Origin: Clostridia bacterium
GTDB taxonomy: Bacteria > Bacillota > Clostridia > Oscillospirales > Acutalibacteraceae
Length of the DNA: 64,000 bases
Direction: 5' to 3'
NCBI GenBank assembly: GCA_017435385.1
Contig: JAFSFB010000001.1
Coordinates: 62,001 to 126,000, forward strand
In this document: positions 42,304 to 51,332 of the stretch, in pieces
Position numbering within the stretch: position 1 is the stretch's first letter
How the letters are laid out: each line of letters opens with the position of its first letter
Notes under the pieces: model-generated
What the model saw: only the letters and a program-made list of their open reading frames with translations
The model's database searches: none
What the model was told of the DNA's origin: nothing
Made by a program: the position numbers and the translations under genes

Positions 42304-43776
42304 TCACTTGAATTTCACTGTGATTTTATGGTTACCTGTGCCTGTTTTGATTTCGATATGGCTTCTGCCTGTTTCTCCGAGAGGAATTATCTTATATTCA
42401 CCGTCGGTTTCAATGCTTTCAATCTCTTTATGAGCAAAAACAACAGTAGGAACATCATATTCTTTATCCTGATTGAATTCAAGCATAAAACTGTTGTTCT
42501 CTCTGTCGTGACGGTATTTTACGATATCGCCGCAAACAGCAACAGGAAATGGTCTTGTAAGATGATCAAGAAACGGCAAGTCGTACACATACATAGTCAT
42601 AAAGAATGTGTAAAACGCCTGACTCCATTGATTTTTGTCAAAATAATCAAGAAGAAAATCAATATGTTTAAAATAATCCTCGCTTTCGGCAATGGAACCC
42701 CATTCACCAACAAGGATCGGAACATTCCATGCTTCCTGAGTGTTTTTCTTTTCATCAAAAATTGTCTGCACTCTCGCATCGCTCGGATAATCATATGCAG
42801 GAGTATCAACCATAAGATCGTATCCGTGAGGCGAATAGCAAAGCTTTTCTTCACGCTTGCCGTCATAGTTTACGGCAGGCATGCTGAACGGAATGCTGAT
42901 GTTGGTATAATAGGAGCTTTCAACGATGATGATACCGTTATCGGTAATCTCTCTTATGCTCTTTGATAGTCTGTTGATAAAATCAGAATAAACGCCCTCG
43001 TCGAACTTCTTTTCAAGCGGAAGACCCGCTCTTGTGACTTTTCTGAAAAGGTCGGGGTCATCAAACGGCTCAAGAACGCCCGACATATCTTTTTTGAGCA
43101 GGCACTTAAGCATTTCCATTTTCGGGCAGCGTTTGTCTGTTATAATTGTTTTGGCAAGACTCATAATAAGCGTTCTGAACATCTTGCCGCCATCGCTTCC
43201 GGGAAAGGGTTCGTTGAAAAGGTCAAAGCCAAAAAGCGCAGGATGGTCTTTGACTCTTTCTGCAACATGCTTCCACATATTTATGAAATATGTCTGCAAA
43301 CCGACTCCGTTTACCTCTTTGTTTGCCCAGAAGTTGTCAAAACAATTGTGAACAACCTTGCCCCAGAAATATCCCGTTGCCCATACAAGCTTGTTCTTTT
43401 TCAGCTTTGCGCCGTCAGTCAGAGATGCCCATTCGGGTGCGCCGTCCGATCCGCCGACGGGTCCGTACAAATCCTGATGCATATCAATAAAAACATACAT
43501 ACCGTATTTATGGCACACATCCATAAAATTCACAATTTTGTCGATATATTCCTCATTGTATTTGCACGGTTCGGGTTCGATTGCTTCCCATGTAACACCG
43601 AGCCTTATAACATTAAAACCGCATTCGCTCAGCTTACGCAGACTGAGTTCTGTGTACTCATTGGCATTTATATAGCAATATTTCACGTTTTTGTCAGTAT
43701 AGTTGACACCGTTAAAAATTCTGTGTCTGCCATATTCATCAACAAATCGTTTTCCGTTAACTGATATCCTGTCCAT
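42304..43776 (-). CDS. Glycoside hydrolase family 5 (endoglycoceramidase-like)
   Basis: A 490-residue intracellular-looking GH5 enzyme (no signal peptide). (beta/alpha)8 strands are visible as RIFNGVNYTDKN, NVIRLGVTWEAIEP and YGMYVFIDMHQDLYG. The acid/base Glu is in GFDLFNEPF (about 210), and the nucleophile Glu in PILVGEWGS (about 384). YSPHGYDLMVD matches the H-x-Y strand. These suit the endoglycoceramidase-type GH5 branch, which cleaves glycolipids or related beta-glycosides. Start ATG 43776 has GGAGG 6 bp upstream; the longer frame to 43803 does not. Confidence 0.8.
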   Translation of the reverse strand: MDRISVNGKRFVDEYGRHRIFNGVNYTDKNVKYCYINANEYTELSLRKLSECGFNVIRLGVTWEAIEPEPCKYNEEYIDKIVNFMDVCHKYGMYVFIDMHQDLYGPVGGSDGAPEWASLTDGAKLKKNKLVWATGYFWGKVVHNCFDNFWANKEVNGVGLQTYFINMWKHVAERVKDHPALFGFDLFNEPFPGSDGGKMFRTLIMSLAKTIITDKRCPKMEMLKCLLKKDMSGVLEPFDDPDLFRKVTRAGLPLEKKFDEGVYSDFINRLSKSIREITDNGIIIVESSYYTNISIPFSMPAVNYDGKREEKLCYSPHGYDLMVDTPAYDYPSDARVQTIFDEKKNTQEAWNVPILVGEWGSIAESEDYFKHIDFLLDYFDKNQWSQAFYTFFMTMYVYDLPFLDHLTRPFPVAVCGDIVKYRHDRENNSFMLEFNQDKEYDVPTVVFAHKEIESIETDGEYKIIPLGETGRSHIEIKTGTGNHKITVKFK

Positions 43777-43892
43777 AGCAACCTCCGAAACCATATAATT
43801 CAATTATATTCCAAATTGACATTATTGTAAAGTTTTTGTGTTTTTTGATTATATAGTGATGCATTCCGAAAAAAGGTTGGAATATTTTTGAA

Positions 43893-44480
43893 TTATTTTT
43901 TTGCTTTCTTGTATTCACCGAAAACGGTATCGTTTTTACCGATATTCTTGATGCAGAAAAAGAGCATATAAATATCTGAATGGCACATAAAGCACGATTC
44001 AACAAGTATAAACAATGCGAAAAATCTTACTATTCCGCTTGTAAAGACCGCGGACAATCCGAAACCTGAAATAAAAACAAGCAAAGGTAAAGCAAGACTG
44101 ATAAGTATTTGAATGCGGTTTACACAGCCGTTATAAACCGAAAAATGATTTTTGAATGACATGATACATTTTTCGTCAAGCCTGCCTTTTGAAACGGGAA
44201 GAAGGTGAAGGATCTCACGCATCGGAGCAACAATAAGCAAAAGAATAATTACATTAATAATAAGAAGTCCGATAGTTTCCGAAATACCGAAATCTTTGAT
44301 ATCATCTTTAAAAAGTCTTGCCGCCGCAATCATTGCAGCAATCATAAATGCCTGCGAATATGTGCCTGCAAGACGGAGCTTTTTGCCTGTGATTTCTTTG
44401 TTATACCACTTTGTGTAACCGTTTTCTTCGTTTATACCGTTGATTTCATAATCATATTTCGCATTCTTTGAGTATTTCAT
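43893..44480 (-). CDS. DUF3267-like membrane protein with altered metalloprotease motif
   Basis: A 195-residue protein with about four membrane helices. It resembles DUF3267, putative zinc proteases with HExxH in a helix; here the corresponding site reads MREILHLLPV, so the first His is an Arg while the Glu and second His remain. A later CHSDIYMLF matches the conserved region near the C-terminus. If the family assignment is right the protein may be inactive as a protease. It ends its frame 2 bp after the XRE/TPR gene on the same strand. Confidence 0.5.
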   Translation of the reverse strand: MKYSKNAKYDYEINGINEENGYTKWYNKEITGKKLRLAGTYSQAFMIAAMIAAARLFKDDIKDFGISETIGLLIINVIILLLIVAPMREILHLLPVSKGRLDEKCIMSFKNHFSVYNGCVNRIQILISLALPLLVFISGFGLSAVFTSGIVRFFALFILVESCFMCHSDIYMLFFCIKNIGKNDTVFGEYKKAKK

Positions 44481-44482
44481 AT

Positions 44483-45634
44483 TTAACCCTCCTGATTTTT
44501 TAAGTATTCAAAGCATTCCGAGTATTTTTCGTTTCTCAATATCTCATTACGGAGATTTTTAGGTGCGGAAGGCGAAAGATAATCCCGAAGTCCGTCCTCA
44601 GATATTTTCGGAAAACTTCCGTGGGAAATTACCTTTGAAAAAAGCGGCGATGAATAGCTGTATTCATCAATCTTAAGGATTTCTTTATATGTTTGATGGT
44701 GGTCAAAGCCTTTGTCGAAGTATTCCATAGCTTTTTCAAGGTCTCCGAATTTAGCTTCAAATATTGAACAGCAGATATAAAGGTCACGCATATTTGTGTG
44801 GGCAATGCCAAACCTGCCGTCATCAAACAGCTTTTCATAAAATTCTGCGAGGGCTGTCAATTTCTGAACGCTTACACCGCTTCTGACCAAAGATTTTTTG
44901 GTTGCAACAGATGTTTCAATGAGCTTTTTGAGTTCATTTAGAACAGATATTATCGCTTCACCGAGATATCTGTCACGCTCCTCGTCGGTAGTTGCGTGGA
45001 TCATAAGGCATTCACGGCTGACGAAAATTGAATTCTGTTTTTCGGCAAGTGCCTTTGCCTTTTCAAACTGACCCATTTTTGAGTAATCCGCAACCATAAT
45101 GAGTATCACGGCATCTTTTTCTGGGAAAGCGTCTTTCATTTTAAGAAGTTTTTCAAAAACTCTCATAGCTTCCTGCCAATAATTGTTATTTGAAGCGTGC
45201 TCAGTGTCAATTGCACCGTAGTCGGAATCCTCTTTTATTTGACTTTTAAGACCGTGCATTTTCCAACCGTGTGTATGTAGTGCGAAGCCGAGGTTAACAA
45301 GAAGACGGTATTCCGTCGGGAATTCGTCAACCGCATCACGGAGCATCTCAACGCACTCAGTCAAGTCTTCGTTTGCATTAATGGCTCTTTCAGATTTCTC
45401 AATAATATTTCTGATTTTTTCTTCACGGTCTCCGTCATAGCCGAAAAGCTCGTCAATGGAAACGTGAAAGAAATTTGCGATTGCGGGAATCATCTCGATA
45501 TCGGGATACCCTTTGTTTGCCTCCCAGCGTGAAACCGCCTGACAGGTAACGCCGAGTGCATTTGCCAAATCTTCCTGCTTTCTTGAATCCCTGCGTCGAA
45601 GTTCACGGATTATATTGCCTATTTTTATATTCAC
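44483..45634 (-). CDS. XRE-family regulator with TPR-like sensor
   Basis: A 383-residue protein. N-terminal Cro/CI helix-turn-helix (DSRKQEDLANALGVTCQAVS, then FFHVSIDELFGYDG). The remainder is a series of paired helices (TEYRLLVNLGFALHTHGWKM, MADYSKMGQFEKAKALAEK in part, DLEKAMEYFDKGFDHH), like TPR repeats that bind peptides in RNPP-type regulators. It is coupled to the DUF3267-like gene 2 bp downstream and probably controls it. Confidence 0.78.
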   Translation of the reverse strand: MNIKIGNIIRELRRRDSRKQEDLANALGVTCQAVSRWEANKGYPDIEMIPAIANFFHVSIDELFGYDGDREEKIRNIIEKSERAINANEDLTECVEMLRDAVDEFPTEYRLLVNLGFALHTHGWKMHGLKSQIKEDSDYGAIDTEHASNNNYWQEAMRVFEKLLKMKDAFPEKDAVILIMVADYSKMGQFEKAKALAEKQNSIFVSRECLMIHATTDEERDRYLGEAIISVLNELKKLIETSVATKKSLVRSGVSVQKLTALAEFYEKLFDDGRFGIAHTNMRDLYICCSIFEAKFGDLEKAMEYFDKGFDHHQTYKEILKIDEYSYSSPLFSKVISHGSFPKISEDGLRDYLSPSAPKNLRNEILRNEKYSECFEYLKNQEG

Positions 45635-46027
45635 GGTGCATCCCTCCGTTGTTTTGTTTCGATTTCATTATAACGGCACTCAACAGATAGTTCAATAATC
45701 AATTTGTTGTTTACAATTCAATGGCTCGTTTATCTGTTTTGAAAGCATTTAAAGTGTAAAGCTTTTTTGATTTTGGTAGTTTAGAAAATTCAGTGATTTA
45801 TCCTTGACACCGCCGAAAAACTGATATAAAATATCGGCGAACATTTGTTTGTTATAAAATTAAAATGTTTTTTATTTTTCGTCATTTTTCGGGAAAAATT
45901 TTTGCATTTTCACTCCATAATAAGTGAAAGCAAATATTTTTTACTTTTTGAAAATTCAGGAAAAATTTGTTCTGTTTCACTCCTTTATAAGTGGGAGGAT
46001 AAAAATTCTTCGTAGTGAGGTGATGCA
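45635..46027. other. Promoter region between divergent units with paired repeats
   Basis: No gene. The right half carries two similar 22-nt units, TTTCACTCCATAATAAGTG (45908-45926) and TTTCACTCCTTTATAAGTG (45975-45993), 67 bp apart, each an imperfect palindrome. They share CTCC..TATAAGTG with 20018. They precede the relic element's sigma-like gene and may be its operator or promoter elements. Confidence 0.5.
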
Positions 46028-47026
46028 ATTATATCGGACAACCCTAATTTCAGTTACATTGTAAAAGTTCCGAATCAGGTTATTACCATTCCGCAGGACA
46101 GTCATCTTGCGTGGCTTCCGTTGTTTTACGCTCTGCCCAAAGAGCTTGTAATAAAACGGAAGGATTATCTTGAAATCCCGAGAAGCCCGTATGAAGTTCT
46201 CTACACGGATAAATATAATTATCTGATTAACGACGATGTTTTTCTTCAGCTGATATGGGAATCGTATGCTTGGTCGGTGTGGCAATTCATTCAGGTTCCC
46301 CGCCGTGACGGTTACGGCAATATTCCCGGCAAGTGGACAGATTATTCGGGCGACTTTCCTCTGTGGCGGTTGTGCTTTGTTACTCAGAACTACTTCCGAA
46401 GCAAATTTGAAAATGCAATGGAATGGAGTTTTCAGAAGCTGTTTATGATGCCGAAGGAAATGCAAATCCCGTGGCTTACATATCAGCAGTTCAGTAATCT
46501 CATCGGCAATCTTACGGATATGATTGTTGAAGAACAGAACTGGCAACCGATGATTGATGAAATATGGAAAAACCGTCAGATGGAAGATTACAGCGAACGT
46601 AAAAGCACATACAAAAGAGATTTCATCAACAAGTGGTATTGCTCGTGGAACAAAAAGAAAAGTCCGATTTTTCTGGATGAGGCAATCAAATCAGGCGAAG
46701 AAATCAGCGAAGAATTGCTTTTTCAGTTACCGTCACCCCGTGAAGATTTTGAAACAAGAATTCTTTCGAAACACAAAGTCGAAGCATTCTTTGAAACGCT
46801 CGACGGAAAAGACAAACGGATTTTGCAGATGCGAATGGACGGATGTACCCTTGAACAGATTGCAAAATTTGCGGGATACAAAACACCGAGCGCAGTTTAC
46901 AAACGCATACAGAAAATCGCAACATCATATGAAGATTTTGTTTCAAAGAAGTACGGAGAATTTCTCGACATCCACTCAAAGAAAAAGAAGAAAAATAAAC
47001 AAGCAGACAAAGACAGTCACGATTGA
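46028..47026 (+). CDS. Sigma-region-4-like protein of a relic mobile element
   Basis: A 332-residue frame. The protein-like sequence begins SDNPNFSYIVKVPNQVITIP, upstream of the first conventional start (TTG 46121), and stops lie just above it. GAGGTG sits 8 bp before an ATT at 46028, which may serve as a rare start or be a mutated TTG/ATG. The C-terminal part has a helix-turn-helix (EAFFETLDGKDKRILQMRMD, CTLEQIAKFAGYKTPSAVYK) resembling sigma region 4, followed by a Lys-rich tail. Such genes commonly precede relaxases in clostridial elements; here a broken relaxase follows. Confidence 0.6.
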   Translation: MISDNPNFSYIVKVPNQVITIPQDSHLAWLPLFYALPKELVIKRKDYLEIPRSPYEVLYTDKYNYLINDDVFLQLIWESYAWSVWQFIQVPRRDGYGNIPGKWTDYSGDFPLWRLCFVTQNYFRSKFENAMEWSFQKLFMMPKEMQIPWLTYQQFSNLIGNLTDMIVEEQNWQPMIDEIWKNRQMEDYSERKSTYKRDFINKWYCSWNKKKSPIFLDEAIKSGEEISEELLFQLPSPREDFETRILSKHKVEAFFETLDGKDKRILQMRMDGCTLEQIAKFAGYKTPSAVYKRIQKIATSYEDFVSKKYGEFLDIHSKKKKKNKQADKDSHD

Positions 47027-47054
47027 TTTCGTGGCTGTTTTTTGATGCCCTAAA

Positions 47055-47635
47055 GGAGGATTTCAGAAATGAGACAATAATGTTGCCTGAGTATGTACCG
47101 AAAGAATATGCCGACAGAGAAACTCTGTGGAACGAAGTTGAGAAAATTGAAAAAGGCAAAAAGGCTCAGCTTGCATACAGCTTTGATTTTGCATTGCAGA
47201 ATGAATTTACGATGGAAGAAAACATCGAGCTTGCCAAAAAATCATAAAAGAGCAGTTTGTTGAAAGAGGAATGATTGCAGACTTCGCAATTCATTCTCCC
47301 GAAACAAACGGCATAGCAAATCCGCACGTTCATATGATGTGTCCGATAAGACCGATTGATGAAAACGGTGACAGAGCAACCGACCATAACGGAAATTACA
47401 TCTACTCTGCCGTGCCGACAACCGATTGGGGCAAAACCGAAACTCTTGAACATTGGCGTTCGGAACGGGCAAGAATGTGCAACGAAAAGTTTGAAGAAAA
47501 ACAACTTGCAGACAGAATAGATTACCGCAGTTACGAGCGAATGCGTCGTGTCGTTGTCCCGACGGTAAGACGGTATTCATCCGACATCAACTTAACCGAA
47601 TATTATAAATCGAGGAGCTGTAAAAAACGAAAGTT
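47055..47635 (+). pseudogene. Truncated, frameshifted MobA/MobL relaxase
   Basis: Sequence related to the relaxase at 24639 but decayed. AAAGGAGGATTTCAGAA and ATG remain at the start, but about 45 N-terminal codons are gone, so the frame opens directly at LPEYVPKEYADRETLWNEVE. After ELAKK the frame stops at TCATAA; one missing A in the A-run near 47236 shifts it, and the other frame continues IKEQFVERGMIADFAIHS, then ANPHVHMMCPIRP (the HxH metal motif). Similarity fades after VVVPTVRR. The nucleophile Tyr region is absent, so it is nonfunctional. Confidence 0.8.
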
Positions 47636-47639
47636 TTCT

Positions 47640-47700
47640 GCAGCTTCTTTGTTTTCTGTCTTTTTTATATGCGGCTGCCTGAGCTGCACAGCCGCATCTT
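47640..47700 (+). terminator. Hairpin at the end of the relic
   Basis: GCGGCTG (47670-47676) with CAGCCGC (47688-47694), with a T-rich stretch before rather than after. It marks the junction to the branching enzyme region; terminator activity uncertain. Confidence 0.4.
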
Positions 47701-47812
47701 ACAAATATTTACTTATATATTGATTTTGCGAACCGTAAGATTTATAATGTTTATATACAGAATTCGGAATTATTGTTGTTTCAGGGTTATCGGTTAAGAA
47801 ATGAGGGATCAA

Positions 47813-49822
47813 ATGAGTTCATTCACCAAAAGCGGAATTCTCAATATCGACCCGTATCTCGCACCCTTTGAAAAAGATATTGATCTGAGAACCGAGCTTT
47901 TTTTAAGCAAAAAAAAGGCTCTTGTCGGCAACCGCAAAAAGCTGAAGGGCTTTGCCGACGGACACAACTATTTCGGCTTTCACCGCACCCGAACAGGCTG
48001 GGTCTACAGAGAGTGGGCTCCTGCCGCCGAAGCGATGTATCTGACGGGTGATTTCAACGGCTGGAATCTCGAAGAATGTCCGATGGAAAAGCTTGAAAAC
48101 GGCATTTTCGAGGTGCATCTCAAAGGAAAAAATGCTCTTAGGGCAGGTCAGAAGGTGCAGGCGATTATAATAAACTCCGGCAGAATTCTGCGCCGCATTC
48201 CGCTCTATGCAACCCGTGTTGTGCAGGATCCCGTCACCTATTCATGGTGCGCCGAGATCGAGGATCCCCATGAAAAATTCCTCTGGACCGACAGCGGCTT
48301 TGTGCCCGAAAAAACGCCCTTTATCTACGAATGCCATATCGGCATGGCGCAGGAAAAAGGAGCAGTCGGCACATATAAGGAGTTCACCGAAAACATCCTG
48401 CCGAGAATCAGGGATCTGGGATATAACACCATTCAGATAATGGCGATCATGGAGCATCCGTATTACGGCTCGTTCGGATATCAGGTTTCCAACTTTTTCG
48501 CTGCCTCTTCCCGTTACGGCAGCAGCCGTGATCTGAAAGAGCTGATAAACACCGCTCACGGAATGGGAATTGCCGTTCTGCTTGATGTTGTTCATTCCCA
48601 TGCGGTAAAGAACACCAACGAAGGGCTCAACGAGTTCGACGGCACGGTTTACCAGTTTTTCCATGAGGGCGAAAAAGGCAACCACAGCGCATGGGGAACA
48701 AAGCTCTTTAACTACGGCAAAAACGAGGTTCTGCATTTCCTGCTTTCAAACCTTAAATACTGGATGGAGGTTTTCCATTTTGACGGTTTCCGCTTTGACG
48801 GCGTAACCTCCATGCTTTATCACGACCACGGTCTCGGAAGCGCATTCACAAACTACGGCATGTATTTTTCCTTGAACACCGACACGGATGCCGTTACATA
48901 TCTGCAGCTTGCAAACGAGCTGATTCACGAGATAAACCCCAAAGCAATCACGATAGCGGAGGATATGTCGGGCATGCCGGGCATGTGCATTCCGATAAAA
49001 GACGGCGGTCTGGGCTTTGACTACCGCCTGTCCATGGGCGTTCCCGACCTGTGGATAAAAACCATAAAAGAATGCACCGACGAAAGCTGGGATATCGTCA
49101 AGCTCTGGTACGAGCTTACGTCACGCCGTCCGCAGGAGAAGAACATCGGCTACTGCGAATCCCACGATCAGGCTCTTGTCGGCGACAAAACGATAATGTT
49201 CAGGCTTTGCGATGCCGAAATGTATACCGGCATGAGCAAATTCGGCAACAACCTTGTGATAGACCGTGGAATTGCCCTGCATAAAATGATCCGCCTTGTC
49301 ACCGCCTCTCTGGCAGGTGAGGGATATCTAAACTTCATGGGCAACGAGTTCGGTCATCCCGAGTGGATAGACTTCCCCCGTGAAGGCAACGGCTGGAGCT
49401 ATCACTATTGCCGCAGACAGTGGAGCCTTGTTGACAACCCCGACCTCAGATACAGAGAGCTCTGCAGTTTTGACAAGGCCATGATAAAACTGCTCAAGGA
49501 AGAGGATCTGCTGTCCCTGCCCGCTGAAAACAGATGGCTTCATCAGGAAGACAAAATTCTCATCTATACCAAAGAAGACACCGTTTTCATTTTCAATTTC
49601 CATCCGACAAAATCCTTTGACGGATATTTTGTTCCCGTCGGCAAAGAGGGCACATACAGAGTTGCTCTCTCCTCAGACGATGCAGAATTCGGAGGCTTTT
49701 CAAGGGTCGACTCCTCTGTCAGATACAAAACCATTACCACTCCGCACGGATGGGTCGGCTTCAAATGCTATCTGCCGAGCAGGACCGCAATCGTTCTGAA
49801 AAAAATGAAAAATATAAAGTGA
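47813..49822 (+). CDS. glgB: 1,4-alpha-glucan branching enzyme (GH13_8-like)
   Basis: A 669-residue GH13 enzyme that makes alpha-1,6 branches in glycogen. N-terminal CBM48 (YREWAPAAEAMYLTGDFNGW), then the barrel: LDVVHSHAVKN, catalytic Asp in GFRFDGVTSMLYHDHGLG, Glu in ITIAEDMSGMPG and Asp in YCESHDQALVGDKT. The VTSMLYHDHGLG loop is of the eukaryotic-like GH13_8 type, also seen in some Clostridia and Bacteroidetes, rather than E. coli-type GlgB. ATG 47813 has GAGGG 5 bp upstream; ATG 47801 is in frame as an alternative. No other glycogen genes adjoin it. Confidence 0.9.
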   Translation: MSSFTKSGILNIDPYLAPFEKDIDLRTELFLSKKKALVGNRKKLKGFADGHNYFGFHRTRTGWVYREWAPAAEAMYLTGDFNGWNLEECPMEKLENGIFEVHLKGKNALRAGQKVQAIIINSGRILRRIPLYATRVVQDPVTYSWCAEIEDPHEKFLWTDSGFVPEKTPFIYECHIGMAQEKGAVGTYKEFTENILPRIRDLGYNTIQIMAIMEHPYYGSFGYQVSNFFAASSRYGSSRDLKELINTAHGMGIAVLLDVVHSHAVKNTNEGLNEFDGTVYQFFHEGEKGNHSAWGTKLFNYGKNEVLHFLLSNLKYWMEVFHFDGFRFDGVTSMLYHDHGLGSAFTNYGMYFSLNTDTDAVTYLQLANELIHEINPKAITIAEDMSGMPGMCIPIKDGGLGFDYRLSMGVPDLWIKTIKECTDESWDIVKLWYELTSRRPQEKNIGYCESHDQALVGDKTIMFRLCDAEMYTGMSKFGNNLVIDRGIALHKMIRLVTASLAGEGYLNFMGNEFGHPEWIDFPREGNGWSYHYCRRQWSLVDNPDLRYRELCSFDKAMIKLLKEEDLLSLPAENRWLHQEDKILIYTKEDTVFIFNFHPTKSFDGYFVPVGKEGTYRVALSSDDAEFGGFSRVDSSVRYKTITTPHGWVGFKCYLPSRTAIVLKKMKNIK

Positions 49823-49838
49823 TGAAAGAAAATTTTTC

Positions 49839-49867
49839 TTGACTTTATTCGGTTAAATTGTTTTAAT
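49839..49867 (+). promoter_or_regulatory. Sigma-70 promoter of the PHP-domain protein
   Basis: TTGACT (49839-49844), 17 bp, TTTAAT (49862-49867). Start of transcription expected near 49875, with AAGGAGG before the ATG at 49902. Confidence 0.65.
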
Positions 49868-49901
49868 ATATTTATTACTGTTCTCTCAAGGAGGTCAAAT
49901 C

Positions 49902-51272
49902 ATGAAAAATTTCAAGAAAGCATTATGCATCGTTCTGAGCGTTGTTCTCTGCATGCAGTTCACCTCGCTCGGCTTCGCTGCAGGCGAAACTGCCTCAGAC
50001 TACACAATCGTCAACCCCTATAAAGACGTTATCTGGGAAGGCGAAAACGCATGGGGCGCATACAAAGGCTCCCTCCATTCACACACAACCTACAGCGACG
50101 CCGACTATTCTCTTGAAGTTATGGTCAAGGAGCATTATGCAAGAGACTTTGATTTCCTTGCTGTTTCCGACCACGGCGTAACGGGCGTTGATTGGGATAA
50201 GGCTCCCTACAGACATCCGCTCTATTTCTATCAGCCCATTCTCGGCAACGAATTCAAGCACCTCACAACTGAGGAGTACGAAGCAATTCAGAACGGCACA
50301 TATAACAACAGAGGCTACGGCATGACTCCCGTTCTCGGTGCAAACGAATTCAACAACCTCTCTCTGACCAAGAATCATGTCAACGGTCACTTCCTTAAAG
50401 CCAACGAAGGCAACGCTTACCCCGGCATGGAAAACGAGCAGGGCTATGACGGCGCTCTCGGCTATATCGACGAGCACGGCGGTCTTTCCTACATCAACCA
50501 CCCCGGCGACTGGCTTGCAAGCAACGACAACCCCGCTATCGTAAACGATGACTACAGCGTCAGCTTCTTCGGCAACCTTATCCTCAAATATGACAGCTGT
50601 CTTGGCATTGAGATCCTCAACGAAAGAAACGGCACAACCGGCTACGACAGAGTTCTCTGGGATAACCTTCTGATGTACACTCTTCCCTATGGCAAGAACG
50701 TTATCGCTTTCAGCAACAACGACACCCATTGGCCTGATACAATCAATTCTTCCTACAGCGTTTTCATGATGGAAGAGAACACCTCCGATAACATCAAGGA
50801 AACCATGCAGAGCGGCGCATTCTTTGCTGTTACAAGAAGACTCCGCGCAAACACCCTCAATGAAATCGGTCCCGCTGTTGAAATCGACTGCATCGATTCC
50901 GAGGCTTCTCATCCCATGTTCACAAACATCGCCGTTGACGGTCACAGCGTTTCTGTTTCAGCATCCGACGCAAAGACTCTTCAGTGGATCGCTAACGGCA
51001 AGGTCATCAAGACCGTTGACCTCTCAAACGGCGGCTCCTACACTCTCAACCTCGACGATATCGATGGCGCAGAGGATTTCGCTTATATCAGAGCTGAGCT
51101 TTTCGGCGACGGCGGTCTTTGCTGCTCTCAGGCATTCGTTATCGACGACGGCAGCGAGCCTCTTGAATATCAGCCCGTAACAGGTCTTCCCGCTCTTCTT
51201 ACAAACATCTTCAATTTCATCAAGGGCACAAAGCTCTGGACTCTCTTCGGCGAGCTTGCAAAGCTCTTCTGA
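49902..51272 (+). CDS. Secreted PHP-domain phosphoesterase-like protein
   Basis: A 456-residue exported protein. Signal peptide ALCIVLSVVLCMQFTSLGFA, cleaved before AGE. PHP domain with the metal ligands in GSLHSHTTYSDADYSLEVM and DFLAVSDHGVTGVD, then SYINHPGDW and AFSNNDTHWPD supplying further His/Asp. Most PHP proteins are cytosolic (histidinol phosphatase, polymerase editing domains); an exported form may act on phosphate esters or nucleotides outside the cell. The C-terminal about 100 residues are beta-rich, ending in a hydrophobic amphipathic tail (NIFNFIKGTKLWTLF). Strong RBS AAGGAGG. Terminator follows. Confidence 0.78.
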   Translation: MKNFKKALCIVLSVVLCMQFTSLGFAAGETASDYTIVNPYKDVIWEGENAWGAYKGSLHSHTTYSDADYSLEVMVKEHYARDFDFLAVSDHGVTGVDWDKAPYRHPLYFYQPILGNEFKHLTTEEYEAIQNGTYNNRGYGMTPVLGANEFNNLSLTKNHVNGHFLKANEGNAYPGMENEQGYDGALGYIDEHGGLSYINHPGDWLASNDNPAIVNDDYSVSFFGNLILKYDSCLGIEILNERNGTTGYDRVLWDNLLMYTLPYGKNVIAFSNNDTHWPDTINSSYSVFMMEENTSDNIKETMQSGAFFAVTRRLRANTLNEIGPAVEIDCIDSEASHPMFTNIAVDGHSVSVSASDAKTLQWIANGKVIKTVDLSNGGSYTLNLDDIDGAEDFAYIRAELFGDGGLCCSQAFVIDDGSEPLEYQPVTGLPALLTNIFNFIKGTKLWTLFGELAKLF

Positions 51273-51292
51273 GCAGCAGATAATAAAAAATT

Positions 51293-51321
51293 AACGGCAG
51301 GAGAAATCCTGCCGTTTTTTG
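51293..51321. terminator. Bidirectional terminator
   Basis: AACGGCAGGA / TCCTGCCGTT perfect 10-bp stem with a GAAA tetraloop (51293-51316) and T-run. It separates the convergent PHP and mnmE genes. Confidence 0.9.
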
Positions 51322-51332
51322 TTTGCTGTATT

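Noticed and set aside
50079..50945. 288-codon minus-strand frame under the PHP gene
   Set aside because: Antisense shadow; the plus frame has signal peptide and metal motifs.
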